Shown here: positions 51,755 through 60,768 of the stretch, in pieces
How the letters are laid out: each line of letters begins with the position of its first letter
Position numbering within the stretch: position 1 is the stretch's first letter
DNA from: Sphingomonas sp. Leaf33
Lineage (GTDB): Bacteria; Pseudomonadota; Alphaproteobacteria; Sphingomonadales; Sphingomonadaceae
Reading direction: 5' to 3'
Length of the DNA stretch: 64,000 nucleotides
Assembly: GCF_001421785.1 (NCBI RefSeq)
Contig: NZ_LMLB01000001.1
Span: 1,199,618 to 1,263,617 of the forward strand
Position numbers and translations under genes: made by a program
Notes under the pieces: generated by a model
Database searches by the model: none
Told to the model about the DNA's origin: nothing
Seen by the model: the letters and a program-made list of their open reading frames with translations, nothing else

Positions 51755-52504
51755 TCACATCGCACCCGTGCCGGCCAGCATCCAAATGGCCATCGCAACC
51801 ATCCCGACATTCTCGGTCAGGGAGACGAAGCCGAGTGGCACGTTCGACGAGCCACCGACGCAGGCGCACTTCAGCTCGCGCCGATCGACGTAGACGGCCT
51901 TGAAGACGGAGACGGCACCGACCGTGCCGATGAATAGCGCGATCGGGATCGACAGCCAGTTCAGCGCGCCGGCGGTCATCAGGATGCCGGCGATCCCCTC
52001 GGCGAACGGGTAGATGTAGCCGTAAGGAACCCATCGCTTCGCCAGCAGGTCGTAGTTGAGAAACATCGTCGAGAACTTCTCGACGTCCTGCAGCTTGAGC
52101 AGTGCCAGCGTCGCCATGCTGAAGCCACCGAACCACTGGAGCGCCTGGGCGGTGAACGGCGAGCCAAGCACGGCGTGGCTGGCAGCCATCGCCAGCAGCG
52201 CGGTCATGGCGAACAGGGCGGCGACCGGCCGGTAGCTGGTTGCGCCGGGCTCTGCGACGCGCAGGCCGAAGTGGCGGCGCAGTTCGTCGTAGCCGCCGAT
52301 CCGCTCGCCCGCGATGGACACCTGCGGCGTCGTCTTGACGCCGTGCTCCGACTTGAACGCGTCTGTCTCGGTGCGCGTGGTGAGGTGGTGGTCCTCGACG
52401 TCGAAGCCTCGCCGCTTGAGCAGGTCGAGCGCCTTGAGCCCGTAGGGACAGGTGTGGTCGGCCATGACCATGCGGTGGAGGACGGCGGTGGGACTGTTCG
52501 ACAC
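51755..52504 (-). CDS. glutaredoxin-MauE/DoxX fusion membrane protein
   Basis: 249-residue protein. Residues 1-75 are a glutaredoxin domain ('MADHTCPYGLKALDLLKRRGFDVEDHHL..TTPQVSIAGERIGGYDELRRHFG') with a single active-site Cys (CPYG). Four helices follow, of the MauE/DoxX redox-membrane type, with a paired 'LKCACVGGSSNVPLGFVS' loop. Such fusions appear in heavy-metal loci and probably deliver reducing equivalents or handle thiol-bound metal at the membrane. The start is GTG 52504, five bases after AGGAGCG; longer frames have no ribosome site. First gene of the operon read from the MerR-type promoter at 52542-52572. Confidence 0.82.
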   Translation of the reverse strand: MSNSPTAVLHRMVMADHTCPYGLKALDLLKRRGFDVEDHHLTTRTETDAFKSEHGVKTTPQVSIAGERIGGYDELRRHFGLRVAEPGATSYRPVAALFAMTALLAMAASHAVLGSPFTAQALQWFGGFSMATLALLKLQDVEKFSTMFLNYDLLAKRWVPYGYIYPFAEGIAGILMTAGALNWLSIPIALFIGTVGAVSVFKAVYVDRRELKCACVGGSSNVPLGFVSLTENVGMVAMAIWMLAGTGAM

Positions 52505-52541
52505 GGGTGCGCTCCTAATTGCCGATGCCGGCACCCGACCC

Positions 52542-52572
52542 ATATAGGGTCCGTAGCATAGTCCGGAGTCAA
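52542..52572 (-). promoter_or_regulatory. second MerR-type promoter
   Basis: Minus strand -35 TTGACT (52567-52572), 19-bp spacer CCGGACTATGCTACGGACC, -10 CTATAT (52542-52547). The long spacer holds a TCCG..CGGA dyad as in Tn21 mer operators. It lies between the divergent glutaredoxin-fusion gene and the second MerR gene, which should control it. Confidence 0.82.
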
Positions 52573-52578
52573 GGGCCG

Positions 52579-52974
52579 ATGTCGAAGATGACGATCGCGA
52601 GGCTGGCGGATGCCGGTGGGGTGGGAGTGGAGACCGTCCGCTACTATCAGAAGCGTGGATTGATGACCGAGCCGGAGCGCCCCGGTGGCAGCGGGTTCCG
52701 CAGCTACGGTGCCGTCGACGTGAACCGTCTGCGGTTCATCCGTCAGGCGCAGGCGGCCGGCTTCACGTTGGAGGAGATCGGCGAGCTGCTGGCGCTGGAC
52801 GCGACCGAGGATCGGACCCGTGCGCGTGATCTGGCGCGTTCGCGCATCGCCGCTCTGGACGCGCGAATTACGGAGATGAGGTCGGCGCGTCGGGCGTTGG
52901 CGCGGTTGGCCGATGAGTGCGGGTCCGGATCTGCCGGACCGTGTCCGATACTGACCGCCTTCGAGGCGGCGTGA
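52579..52974 (+). CDS. MerR-family metal regulator lacking the first cysteine
   Basis: 131-residue MerR regulator: 'MTIARLADAGGVGVETVRYYQKRGLMTEPERPGG', 'GAVDVNRLRFIRQAQAAGFTLEEIGELLAL', then Cys114 and Cys122 in 'ECGSGSAGPCPILTAF'. The residue equivalent to MerR Cys82, which completes the three-coordinate Hg site, is absent ('LALDATEDRTRAR'), so mercury sensing in the usual geometry is unlikely; a two-cysteine ligand set suits Cu(I), Ag(I) or another ion. Divergent from the glutaredoxin-fusion operon. Confidence 0.88.
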   Translation: MSKMTIARLADAGGVGVETVRYYQKRGLMTEPERPGGSGFRSYGAVDVNRLRFIRQAQAAGFTLEEIGELLALDATEDRTRARDLARSRIAALDARITEMRSARRALARLADECGSGSAGPCPILTAFEAA

Positions 52975-52986
52975 GTATGCCGCGCC

Positions 52987-53619
52987 TTATGCGGCCATGC
53001 GCAGCCGCTCCGCGATGCGCGCGCGCACGACTGGGCTGGTCGGCCCGACGCCCCAGCGGGCGTCGACGTTGCCGACGTCGACACCCGTCTTGTCCGTCGC
53101 GGCCTTCAGGCAGGCGTTGCCGAATGCGACGACCTGGGCACGGGTCAGGACGAAGGTCACAGCGTGGCGGACGACGGTCGCGGGCATCGTCACGACGATG
53201 TGGCCGTGCACCGGCCGGACGGTGTAGCCGCGCCCGTTGTCCCAGTGGCGACCGTTATGGGCCTCGACGATGCCGTTGGCGAAGTCCCACGAGATGGAGC
53301 GGTCGCCGAACAACCCGTTCGCGCCGTCGACGTGCAGTTCGAGGCCATCGTCGTCGTAGTGGCTGACGTGGATCCTCGTGGCGACGGCCTTGCCTTCGCC
53401 GAGCGTGGCGTCGAGCGCGGCGGTGCCCCTGCCGGCGCCGAAGTGCTGCCGCGCGTAGTCGCGCGGGTCGATGCGGCCGATGTCGATGCCGTAGTCGAGC
53501 AGGCCGTCGGCGAGGTCGCGTGCGGTAGCGTTGGCCTGGCGGCCGTTCCAGCCCTGGATCTGGATGATCTCGTATGCCGCCTTGCCGATCCAGGATGCCT
53601 CGGTGATCGCCTTGCCCAT
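52987..53619 (-). CDS. hypothetical cargo protein
   Basis: 210-residue soluble protein, not recognised. It begins 'MGKAITEASWIGKAAYEIIQIQGWNGRQANATARDLADGLLDYGIDIG', continues with several Asp/His-rich beta segments ('VSHYDDDGLELHVDG', 'NGRHWDNGRGYTV', 'VHGHIVVTMP'), and ends with a helical 'RARIAERLRMAA'. No signal peptide. It lies between two MerR-type regulator genes, convergent with the first. Function unknown. Confidence 0.7.
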   Translation of the reverse strand: MGKAITEASWIGKAAYEIIQIQGWNGRQANATARDLADGLLDYGIDIGRIDPRDYARQHFGAGRGTAALDATLGEGKAVATRIHVSHYDDDGLELHVDGANGLFGDRSISWDFANGIVEAHNGRHWDNGRGYTVRPVHGHIVVTMPATVVRHAVTFVLTRAQVVAFGNACLKAATDKTGVDVGNVDARWGVGPTSPVVRARIAERLRMAA

Positions 53620-53716
53620 GTTCGTCTCCGTCGCGATGGCGACCTTTTCCTCAAGGCCACCTTCATTCGACTGACACCGCTTTGATCTGTTGCACCTTCT
53701 TCACTATGTTAGGCGG

Positions 53717-54226
53717 GTGAACATCGGTCAGGCAGCCAAGGCGAGCGGCCTCTCGGAACGGATGATCCGGTATTTCGAGAAGCAGGGCCTCATCCCCGTG
53801 CCGGAGCGGCGCGACAGCGGCTATCGCTCGTATGGCGATGCCGATGTCCGCCGCATGCGGACGATCGCGCTGGCCCAGGACGTCGGATTCCCCACGCCGG
53901 TCATCGCGCAGCTCGTCACCATGATGGACCAGGCTCAGCGGGATAACCCCGACGCGGAGGCCGAGGCTATGGCCGAGCTCGACCGAAAGACCGAGGCGTT
54001 GCAGGAGCTGCGCGGACGAATACGGACCGTCGTCGACAGGGCCCGGTCCAGGCTGGACGCCCACGGGCCTGACATGGATTGGGGAGCGCCGACGGCGAAC
54101 CTCGAAGAGGGACCGCTGCGTGGGCCAACCATCGTGACGGTCGGCCCGGAGCGGGACGGTCGGCGCCCAGGCGCGGCAGCTGCCCGGCGTGTGGTGCGAG
54201 AGCGGGACTTGACCACCGCCGATTAG
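53717..54226 (+). CDS. MerR-family regulator without cysteines
   Basis: 169-residue regulator with a MerR helix-turn-helix ('VNIGQAAKASGLSERMIRYFEKQGLIPVPERRDSGYRSYGDADVRRM') close to the CueR/HmrR subgroup, but there is no cysteine anywhere, so it cannot sense Cu(I) by the CueR loop. The C-terminal 60 residues ('MDWGAPTANLEEGP..') are unlike metal loops. Start chosen as GTG 53717, which matches the family; ATG 53690 is the longer alternative. A perfect palindrome lies just after its stop (54236-54262). Confidence 0.8.
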   Translation: MNIGQAAKASGLSERMIRYFEKQGLIPVPERRDSGYRSYGDADVRRMRTIALAQDVGFPTPVIAQLVTMMDQAQRDNPDAEAEAMAELDRKTEALQELRGRIRTVVDRARSRLDAHGPDMDWGAPTANLEEGPLRGPTIVTVGPERDGRRPGAAAARRVVRERDLTTAD

Positions 54227-54235
54227 CCCCGACAT

Positions 54236-54262
54236 TAAACCTTGACACAATGTCAAGGTTTA
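54236..54262. promoter_or_regulatory. 27-bp perfect palindrome
   Basis: Arms TAAACCTTGACA and TGTCAAGGTTTA are exactly complementary with a CAA centre. Low GC and no T-run, so not a typical terminator. The ACCTTGACA..TGTCAAGGT core looks like a dyad for a MerR-type regulator, most simply the one encoded just upstream, and it sits in the 221-bp region before tnsA. Confidence 0.55.
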
Positions 54263-54447
54263 TGCGATGCGGTTCGGATGTCCTTCGAAGAGAGATCGAT
54301 GCGCGAGCCACCAAGGTGGCATCGCTCGGCTGCGGCGATACGCGGCTGATCGCTCGCGGGGTCCGGTGGAAAACCGGACCTTAACGCCGTTCGGCGATGA
54401 TGGTCCGCGACTCGCGCACCCGTCGCCACCGATTCGAAGGCCCTGAC

Positions 54448-55299
54448 ATGCAGAAGAGGAACCGCACGCAGACGCGTGCCGTGATGGAGAACCGCGCCCG
54501 GCAGGGCCGTGGTCGCGGCGAGGGCGTCGGCTACACGCCCTGGCTGTTCGTCCATGACGTCGCGTCGCGAGGTCGCTCGAGCCGTATCGCCAGCGGCGGC
54601 CGGGTGATCCACACGCTCTCCGACTGGGAGACCGCCGCGTATCGAGATTTCCAGTGGGATCCGGCGGTCGAGGACATCCAGGAGCAATACCCGCTGCCTA
54701 TCGAGGACACGCTGCGGATCGCCGCGGAGATGCGGATCAGCCATCCTGCCGACGGCAGGCCGCGCGAGCCGATCGTCGTGACCAGCGACCTGGTCGTGAC
54801 CCGGCGTGAGGACGGCAAGGCCGTCAGGCTTGCGCGTGCCATCAAGGAGAAGTCGGCGATCGACCTGGGCGCAGCGCGCAATCGCCGCGAGCGGGTGAAG
54901 ATCGGTCGCACGTTGCAGAAGCTGGAGCTGGAGCGTCGCTACTGGGCCGAGCGGGGCGTCGACTGGTTCCTGCTGACCGACCAGCATCTGTCGAAGGTGC
55001 GCAAGGTCAACATCGAATTCATGCTCGGCGTTCGGCCCGATCCTGATCGACCGACCGGCCACTGGCGCACGGCGTGTGGGATCGTGCACGAGGCGATCGC
55101 CGGCGGCGGCCGCCGGACACTCGACGCCATCGCACGCGGGTTGGATGCCGACGGCACGCTTGCCCGCCGCGACTTTCCCACCTGCGTGCGTCTGCTGTGC
55201 GCCCGTCGCGCGCTGGCGTTCGACATGGATCGCAAGTTTGAGCTGTCACGGCCGGCGTCGGACTTCGTCGTTGCCGCTACGAATTCGGAGGCAGCGTGA
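54448..55299 (+). CDS. tnsA: Tn7-family endonuclease TnsA
   Basis: 283-residue endonuclease that cuts the 5' ends of the transposon, allowing cut-and-paste instead of copy-in. N-terminal restriction-enzyme-like fold with Glu61 ('SDWETAAYRDFQWDP'), Asp114 ('VVTSDLVV') and Lys133/Lys135 ('RAIKEKSA'), closely matching Glu63, Asp114 and Lys132 of E. coli TnsA. 'KLELERRYWAERGVDWFLLTD' fits the start of the C-terminal domain. Start ATG 54448; ATG 54397 is an alternative. The stop overlaps the tnsB start. Confidence 0.92.
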   Translation: MQKRNRTQTRAVMENRARQGRGRGEGVGYTPWLFVHDVASRGRSSRIASGGRVIHTLSDWETAAYRDFQWDPAVEDIQEQYPLPIEDTLRIAAEMRISHPADGRPREPIVVTSDLVVTRREDGKAVRLARAIKEKSAIDLGAARNRRERVKIGRTLQKLELERRYWAERGVDWFLLTDQHLSKVRKVNIEFMLGVRPDPDRPTGHWRTACGIVHEAIAGGGRRTLDAIARGLDADGTLARRDFPTCVRLLCARRALAFDMDRKFELSRPASDFVVAATNSEAA

Positions 55300-57425
55300 T
55301 GTTGGTCGGCCGGGACGTGATCCGATACGGCGGTGAGGAGCCCCGTCACTTCCGCGTGGTCTGGGCCGAGGGCGACGACGTCGTGCTGTTCGACCTGGAC
55401 GCGCCCGACACGCGGCTCGTCCGCAGGCCGCGGGCCGAGGTGGTGGATGAGATCAGGGCGGGCGCCGAGCTGCTTCTCGACCATGCCTTCGACCGCCATC
55501 CGAACCCCGCCAAGCTGACGGAGGCTCAGATCAAGCGCCGTCGCAAGCTGTTCGGCTTGCTGCAGCCGTTGCTGGAACGGGTGCCGGACATCTTCGACGA
55601 TCGGGTCCGGGGCCGTGCCATCGCGGATCTGGAACGCGAGGGCGTCGCATCCGCCAAGACGGTGCACAGCGCGTTCGACCGGTATTGGCGGTTCGGCATG
55701 AGCGAGAACGCGCTTACGCCCTCCTTCTCCCGGTGCGGTCGCGGCGACCGGACGCCTGGCGAGACGAAGCTCGGGCGGCGTCCCGGCGAGGGCAAGCCGC
55801 TGGGCGTGAACGTCACCAGGCAGATGGAGAAGATTTTCCAGAAGGGTCTCGACCGGTTCTACGTCGGCAACCGGAAGAACAGCCTGAAGGGCGCATACGA
55901 ACTGACCATGACCGACTTCTTCGTCGACGAGGTGGTCGATCCCGTCACGGGCAAGAAGCAGTGGTTCCCCAGGATCGAGTTCGCGCAGTCGGGCTATCCC
56001 TCGTTCCGCCAGTTCCGCTACTGGTATGACAAGCATCCCGACATCCTTGGCATCCGCCGGAAGCGCGCGGGCGGATCGAAATACGACAAGGACATGCGCG
56101 GCATCGTCGGCACCGCCGTGGCGGGCCTGATGGGCGTCGGCAGCAGGTTCGAGATCGACTCGACGCCGCTCGACATCGGCTGCGTGTCGGAGATCAACCG
56201 AACGGTGCCGGTCAGCCGGCCGACTTTCTACCAGGTCACCGACGTCCTATCGAAGATGATCTGCGGGATCTACGTCGGCTTCGAGAACGCCTCGTGGCTG
56301 GCGGCGGGGCTGGCGGTTCGCAACGTCGTCGAGGACAAGGTCGAGTTCTGCGCCCGCTACGGCGTCGACATCGAGGCGGGCCAATGGCCGGTGCAGGGTC
56401 TGAACCCCGCGCGGTACATGGCGGATCGGGGCGAATTCGAGGGCTTCGACGCCACCGAGTTCGTGTCGAAGTCGACCGTCACCGTCGAGGTGGCGGCCCC
56501 CTACCGCGGTGACCAGAAGGGTTCGACCGAGAAGAAGTTCGACCAGTTCCACCGGCTGCTGCGCACGAAGCTCGACGGCATGATCGAGAAGCAGGTGCGG
56601 GAGCGGGGTGACGCCGACTACCGCCGCGACGCCATCCTCAACCTCAACGAGGTCACGGCCTGCGTGATCGAGGTCGCGATCTTCCTCAACAACCACAACA
56701 AGCTGGTGGACTATCCGCGCACGCGCGAGATGATCGCCGAGGGCGTTCCCGCCATCCCGGTCATGCTGTGGGACTGGTGCATCGACCGGGGCATGGACGA
56801 ACTGACCCGCGCGTCGGTGTCCAAGGTGGAGTTCGCGCTGCTGCCCGTCGCGAACGCAACGGTCACGCCGATGGGCTACCGGTATCGCAACCTCTACTAC
56901 AAGCCGGCCGGCCGCGAGCAGTGGAAGGTCTTCGATCGGGCGCGCCAGGATGGCGTGAAGGCGGCCCGCGTCTCCTACCACCCGCTGCGCACGACCAACA
57001 TCTACCTGCACGAGGCCGGTGACGACGGGTCCGACTTCGTCGTGCTCGAACTGACCGACAGGTCCGTCGCCTATGCCGACGTATCGTTCGACGACGCGAC
57101 GGCGCTCAAGAAGGCGGATGACGTCGACACGGCCAATCGACAGCAGGACCGGTTCGTCGGGCTGGCACGCCTGTCGAGCACCATCGGCGGGATCAACGCC
57201 TCCGCTAAGGCCGAGCGTAAGCGCCCCCTGACGGCCAGCCAGGCTCAGGGCCACAGGCCCAACAAGGTGGACGAGCGCGATCGCGAGCGGAGCCGCCGCG
57301 GCACCGGGCTGCCGACGACGTCGGTGGCCGCGAACGACGTCGAGCCCTTGGGCAAGGCGCTGGACGGCGGCGCGGCACCCTCGTCGAACGACCGCGATAA
57401 CCGCATGAACGACTATCTGCCGTGA
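55299..57425 (+). CDS. tnsB: Tn7-family transposase TnsB
   Basis: 708-residue DDE transposase that binds the end repeats and joins 3' ends to the target. Catalytic residues Asp287 ('FEIDSTPLDIG'), Asp376 ('MADRGEFEG') and Glu411 ('DQKGSTEKKF') have the same spacing (89 and 35) as Asp273, Asp361 and Glu396 of E. coli TnsB. The N-terminal 200 residues hold the DNA-binding helices; the C-terminal tail is basic and Pro/Gly-rich and would contact TnsC. ATG 55299 follows GGAGG and overlaps the tnsA stop. Confidence 0.95.
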   Translation: MLVGRDVIRYGGEEPRHFRVVWAEGDDVVLFDLDAPDTRLVRRPRAEVVDEIRAGAELLLDHAFDRHPNPAKLTEAQIKRRRKLFGLLQPLLERVPDIFDDRVRGRAIADLEREGVASAKTVHSAFDRYWRFGMSENALTPSFSRCGRGDRTPGETKLGRRPGEGKPLGVNVTRQMEKIFQKGLDRFYVGNRKNSLKGAYELTMTDFFVDEVVDPVTGKKQWFPRIEFAQSGYPSFRQFRYWYDKHPDILGIRRKRAGGSKYDKDMRGIVGTAVAGLMGVGSRFEIDSTPLDIGCVSEINRTVPVSRPTFYQVTDVLSKMICGIYVGFENASWLAAGLAVRNVVEDKVEFCARYGVDIEAGQWPVQGLNPARYMADRGEFEGFDATEFVSKSTVTVEVAAPYRGDQKGSTEKKFDQFHRLLRTKLDGMIEKQVRERGDADYRRDAILNLNEVTACVIEVAIFLNNHNKLVDYPRTREMIAEGVPAIPVMLWDWCIDRGMDELTRASVSKVEFALLPVANATVTPMGYRYRNLYYKPAGREQWKVFDRARQDGVKAARVSYHPLRTTNIYLHEAGDDGSDFVVLELTDRSVAYADVSFDDATALKKADDVDTANRQQDRFVGLARLSSTIGGINASAKAERKRPLTASQAQGHRPNKVDERDRERSRRGTGLPTTSVAANDVEPLGKALDGGAAPSSNDRDNRMNDYLP

Positions 57426-57435
57426 GGATCAGCCG

Positions 57436-59040
57436 ATGACCGACGACTATGCCGGCAACCGCTACATCGAGGCACTGCCTCGCCCGTTGTCGCTGCACGA
57501 CTGGGTGCTGGCGCTCAACTCGCTCCCGAGCCGCGACGAGGACGAGCGCGCCCTGCCGCATGAGGATCGATACCTGAAGATCCTCCGCCTGACCCGGTTC
57601 TTCCGGGCTGGCGCGAGGCAGGCCGAGTTCGCGCGCGGCGTGGACGCCGTCCTGCGCGAGGGGTATTTCGGACGCGACGGGTCGAACCGGTCGCACGAGG
57701 CGAGGCAGCACGATGTCGCCGCGGCCCTTGAGGCCGGGGACCTGCTCTCCCCCGGATCGCCGGTCGTCATCAGGAAGGCGGACAGCTCGTGCCTGATCGG
57801 TCTGCCCGGCATGGGCAAGACGCTGACGCTGGACCGCGTCCTTGGCCGATACCCGCAGGTCGTGCGGCACGACGACGGCGAGGTCCAGATCGTCTGGCTG
57901 AAGCTGGCGTGCCCGCCGCGCGGCTCGATTCGGGCGTTGTGCGCCGACTTCTTCATGGAGGTCGACGCGCTGCTGGGCCAGACGACCTACAAGACCCTCT
58001 TCGGCGGCGAGAACGCGTCGGAGGAATCGATGATGAGCCACATGGTCGTGGTGGCGAACCGCCACTCGATCGGCCTTCTGGTGGTTGATGAGATCCAGCA
58101 CTTGGGCAAGGCCGGCGACGAGGAGCACCTGCTGATGACGTTCCTCACCACGCTGATCAACAAGATCGGCGTGCCGGTGCTTTTCGTGGGCACCATGTCG
58201 GCGGCGGAGCGGTTCGAGCGGACCGGTCGCATGGGCCGCCGGGCGATCGGCCTGGCGTCGGCCGAGTGGCCGCGGTTCGAACGGACAGACGGCCAGTGGC
58301 GCAAGTTCGTGCGCGAGCTGTGGGGTTACCAGTGGACGGCCGTGCCGACCCCGCTCGACGATGCTATGATCGACGCCCTTCATGACGAGACTCAGGGTGT
58401 GGTCGACCTGGTCGTGAAGCTGTGGATCGCGGTGCAGGTCCGCGTCATCGACGACAACAAGGCGAGCGGAGGAGATGAGCCCGAGATCATCACCGAGAAG
58501 GTGATCCGCGAGGCGGCGGCGAAGCACCTGGCCCCCATGCGCAAGCTGCTCGACGCGCTGAAGGGCGGCAAGCCCGGCGAGATCGCCAAGTTCGAGGACA
58601 TCGTGCCGATGCAGCGCGCGTTCTGGAAGTCGCTGCGCGAGGCCGACGGTCCGCTGGCCGGGATCGATGCGGACGCTGACGCGCCGGGCAGGAGCGGTCC
58701 GGCGCACGTCGGCCAGAACGCCGCGATCGTCCGCGAGAACCTCGAGTGGCGCAAGCTCGACGAGGCCACGATCGCGGAGGTCATGCGTCAGGCCTCGGAG
58801 GCGTTGGGGCCGCCGGACAACCGCAACATGCCCGCCTATTTCGCCAAGGTCGATGACATCCTGACCGGCATGCAGGCGGCCGGCGCGAAGAAGAGGTCCA
58901 GGCCGCTGACGCCCGATGAGGTCGCGGCCACCTATGTCGACGGCGACCTTCGGCAGGTGGCGGCACGGGCGCATGCCGCCCGCGAGAACGTGCCCGGCGC
59001 GATCTCTGACTCCGGTAGCGGCATCGCGGCCGCCGCCTGA
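57436..59040 (+). CDS. tnsC: Tn7-family AAA+ regulator TnsC
   Basis: 534-residue AAA+ ATPase that links target selectors to TnsAB. Walker A GLPGMGKT at residues 122-129, Walker B 'LLVVDEIQ' at 214-221, sensor region 'LFVGTMSAAERF'. The long N-terminal arm and about 200 residues after the ATPase core resemble TnsC of TnsABC systems more than the short TniB. Starts 10 bp after tnsB; tniQ follows 6 bp after its stop. Confidence 0.93.
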   Translation: MTDDYAGNRYIEALPRPLSLHDWVLALNSLPSRDEDERALPHEDRYLKILRLTRFFRAGARQAEFARGVDAVLREGYFGRDGSNRSHEARQHDVAAALEAGDLLSPGSPVVIRKADSSCLIGLPGMGKTLTLDRVLGRYPQVVRHDDGEVQIVWLKLACPPRGSIRALCADFFMEVDALLGQTTYKTLFGGENASEESMMSHMVVVANRHSIGLLVVDEIQHLGKAGDEEHLLMTFLTTLINKIGVPVLFVGTMSAAERFERTGRMGRRAIGLASAEWPRFERTDGQWRKFVRELWGYQWTAVPTPLDDAMIDALHDETQGVVDLVVKLWIAVQVRVIDDNKASGGDEPEIITEKVIREAAAKHLAPMRKLLDALKGGKPGEIAKFEDIVPMQRAFWKSLREADGPLAGIDADADAPGRSGPAHVGQNAAIVRENLEWRKLDEATIAEVMRQASEALGPPDNRNMPAYFAKVDDILTGMQAAGAKKRSRPLTPDEVAATYVDGDLRQVAARAHAARENVPGAISDSGSGIAAAA

Positions 59041-59046
59041 CGCGCC

Positions 59047-60768
59047 ATGCTGTGCCACCTGCCTGACCGCCGCGAGCAGGAACTGCTCTACAGCGTGGTG
59101 GCGCGATGCGGACGCTACCTGCAGGCGCCCGAAGCGGGTCCATTCATGCGCGAGCTGCTGGGTCGGCGCTGGGCGATCGCGGGGGTGGGTCTTCCCGGCC
59201 ACCTCGCCACGCTCGTGCGCGACCAGCCCGACCATGCCCGTGACGCTGCCGTCGACCGGCTGATCGACGATGCGACCCTGTTCTCCTTCCACACGGCGTT
59301 CATGCCCATCGAGGTTAGGTCGCAGGTCCGTGAAGCGATGCGGGGCGATGTAAGCGGGATCTACACCAAGCTGGGTCTCGCCGCGTTCAAGGTCCGGCCG
59401 CCGCAGCGGTTGCGGTTTTGTCCTGACTGCCTGGACGCGATGGAGGCCGACTTCGGCGATGCGTGGTGGCGGCGTGACCATCAGCTCCCCGGCGTCCCGG
59501 TCTGCTCCGTTCATGGCACGGTGCTGCGGATCAGCGATGTCGATCCAGGCGATGGCAACCGGCATTCGTTCGTGGCCGCGTCGCGGGTGGTCTGTCGTGG
59601 CGATGCCGACCTCGCCATCGGTTCGGCTTCCGATGCGGATCTGTCTCGGCTCCTCGAGCTGGCTACGCTTGCGTCGGCGCTGCTGGACGCACCGCCCGCT
59701 GCGTTGGACCATGCCGATCGCGCCAAGGCGTTTCGTGCCCGCCTCACCGAAGCCGGCCTGATGCGCTCCGCGCGAAAGGTCGACCACCCTGCGCTGTTCG
59801 ACGCTTTCATGGCCCGCTGGGGCGGGGTGCCGGATCTGATCCCGGGTCTGGAGCTGGGCGAAGACCGCGAGCGCTCCTGGCTCGCCGCGATGGTTCGGAC
59901 CGGCCGTCGCGCGGCACATCCGCACCAGCACCTGATGCTGTCGGCGATGTTGGACGGGCAGGGATCCAGGCGTGCGGATCGTCCCTTCGGCACCGGCCCG
60001 TGGCCGTGCCGCAACCCTGCCGCCGACCACCATGGCTGCGAGGTGATCCGCGACGTCGTCGTCCGCAGCGACCGGGGAACCCTCTACGGCGACTTCGCAT
60101 GCGCGTGCGGCTACCTCTACACGATCGCCCGACGACCGGACGGAACGGTCGGCGAACCCAGGTTTCGCCGCTTCGGTCCGCTGCTCGCGCCCGCCCTGTG
60201 CGGTGCCCTCAAGCGGGGCGGCACGTTGCGTGGCACGGCGCGTGCCTTGGGGCTCGACCCGAAGACCTTGATGCGGGAAGCGGCGATGGCTGGTGTCGTG
60301 GTGCCGTGGAACGCCATGCCGTCCGGCGTCGTGCCGGCTCAGAAGAATGTCGCCGCCGTGACGGTCAAAGCGCGACGCGTCAGGGGGCGGGCGCGCGCGA
60401 AGCGGAACTGGTTCTCGATCGACACGCGTCTGGCGCGGTCGGCCCGTCAGGCGGCGCACGTGGTCGCCGCCGAGATGCCGCCCGTGCGTGTCACCTTCGC
60501 CGAGATGGAACGGCGCATCTCGAAGCGCGACTGGGTGGCCAAGCGCAGGGCGAAGCTGCCCCAGACGGTCGAGGTTCTCCGCGGTGCGGTGGAAGGGACC
60601 GACGCTTTCCGGCGTCGACGGCTCGACTGGCAGGTGGCCGAGGCGGTGAGGACGGGTGACCTGCGTGCCTGCGAGGTGCTGCGGGCGGCAGGTCTGCCGA
60701 TGGGTTGGTTGCCGGCGGTGCGTGATGCGATCTCGTCGCTGCGGGACCGTGGCAGGGTTGCCGCGTGA
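59047..60768 (+). CDS. TniQ/TnsD-type target selector, long form
   Basis: 573-residue TniQ-domain protein. Opening 'LPDRREQELLYSVVARCGRYL' and zinc finger Cys125, Cys128, Cys153, His156 ('RFCPDCLDAM..DHQLPGVPVCSVHG') define the family. After the TniQ domain are about 400 residues with a helix-turn-helix-like 'LRGTARALGLDPKTLMREAAMAG' and a second similar helical unit near the end, as in TnsD. Its size and the attTn7 position of the element make it the probable glmS-recognising TnsD. Overlaps the second tniQ by 4 bp. Confidence 0.88.
   Translation: MLCHLPDRREQELLYSVVARCGRYLQAPEAGPFMRELLGRRWAIAGVGLPGHLATLVRDQPDHARDAAVDRLIDDATLFSFHTAFMPIEVRSQVREAMRGDVSGIYTKLGLAAFKVRPPQRLRFCPDCLDAMEADFGDAWWRRDHQLPGVPVCSVHGTVLRISDVDPGDGNRHSFVAASRVVCRGDADLAIGSASDADLSRLLELATLASALLDAPPAALDHADRAKAFRARLTEAGLMRSARKVDHPALFDAFMARWGGVPDLIPGLELGEDRERSWLAAMVRTGRRAAHPHQHLMLSAMLDGQGSRRADRPFGTGPWPCRNPAADHHGCEVIRDVVVRSDRGTLYGDFACACGYLYTIARRPDGTVGEPRFRRFGPLLAPALCGALKRGGTLRGTARALGLDPKTLMREAAMAGVVVPWNAMPSGVVPAQKNVAAVTVKARRVRGRARAKRNWFSIDTRLARSARQAAHVVAAEMPPVRVTFAEMERRISKRDWVAKRRAKLPQTVEVLRGAVEGTDAFRRRRLDWQVAEAVRTGDLRACEVLRAAGLPMGWLPAVRDAISSLRDRGRVAA

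Noticed and set aside
53717..54226. Copper regulator CueR
   Set aside because: The helix-turn-helix is CueR-like but the protein has no cysteine at all, so the CueR metal site cannot form.
57205..60459. A 1084-residue open frame on the minus strand
   Set aside because: Antisense to tnsC and tniQ, whose motifs (Walker boxes, zinc finger) are clear on the plus strand. No family resemblance on the minus strand.
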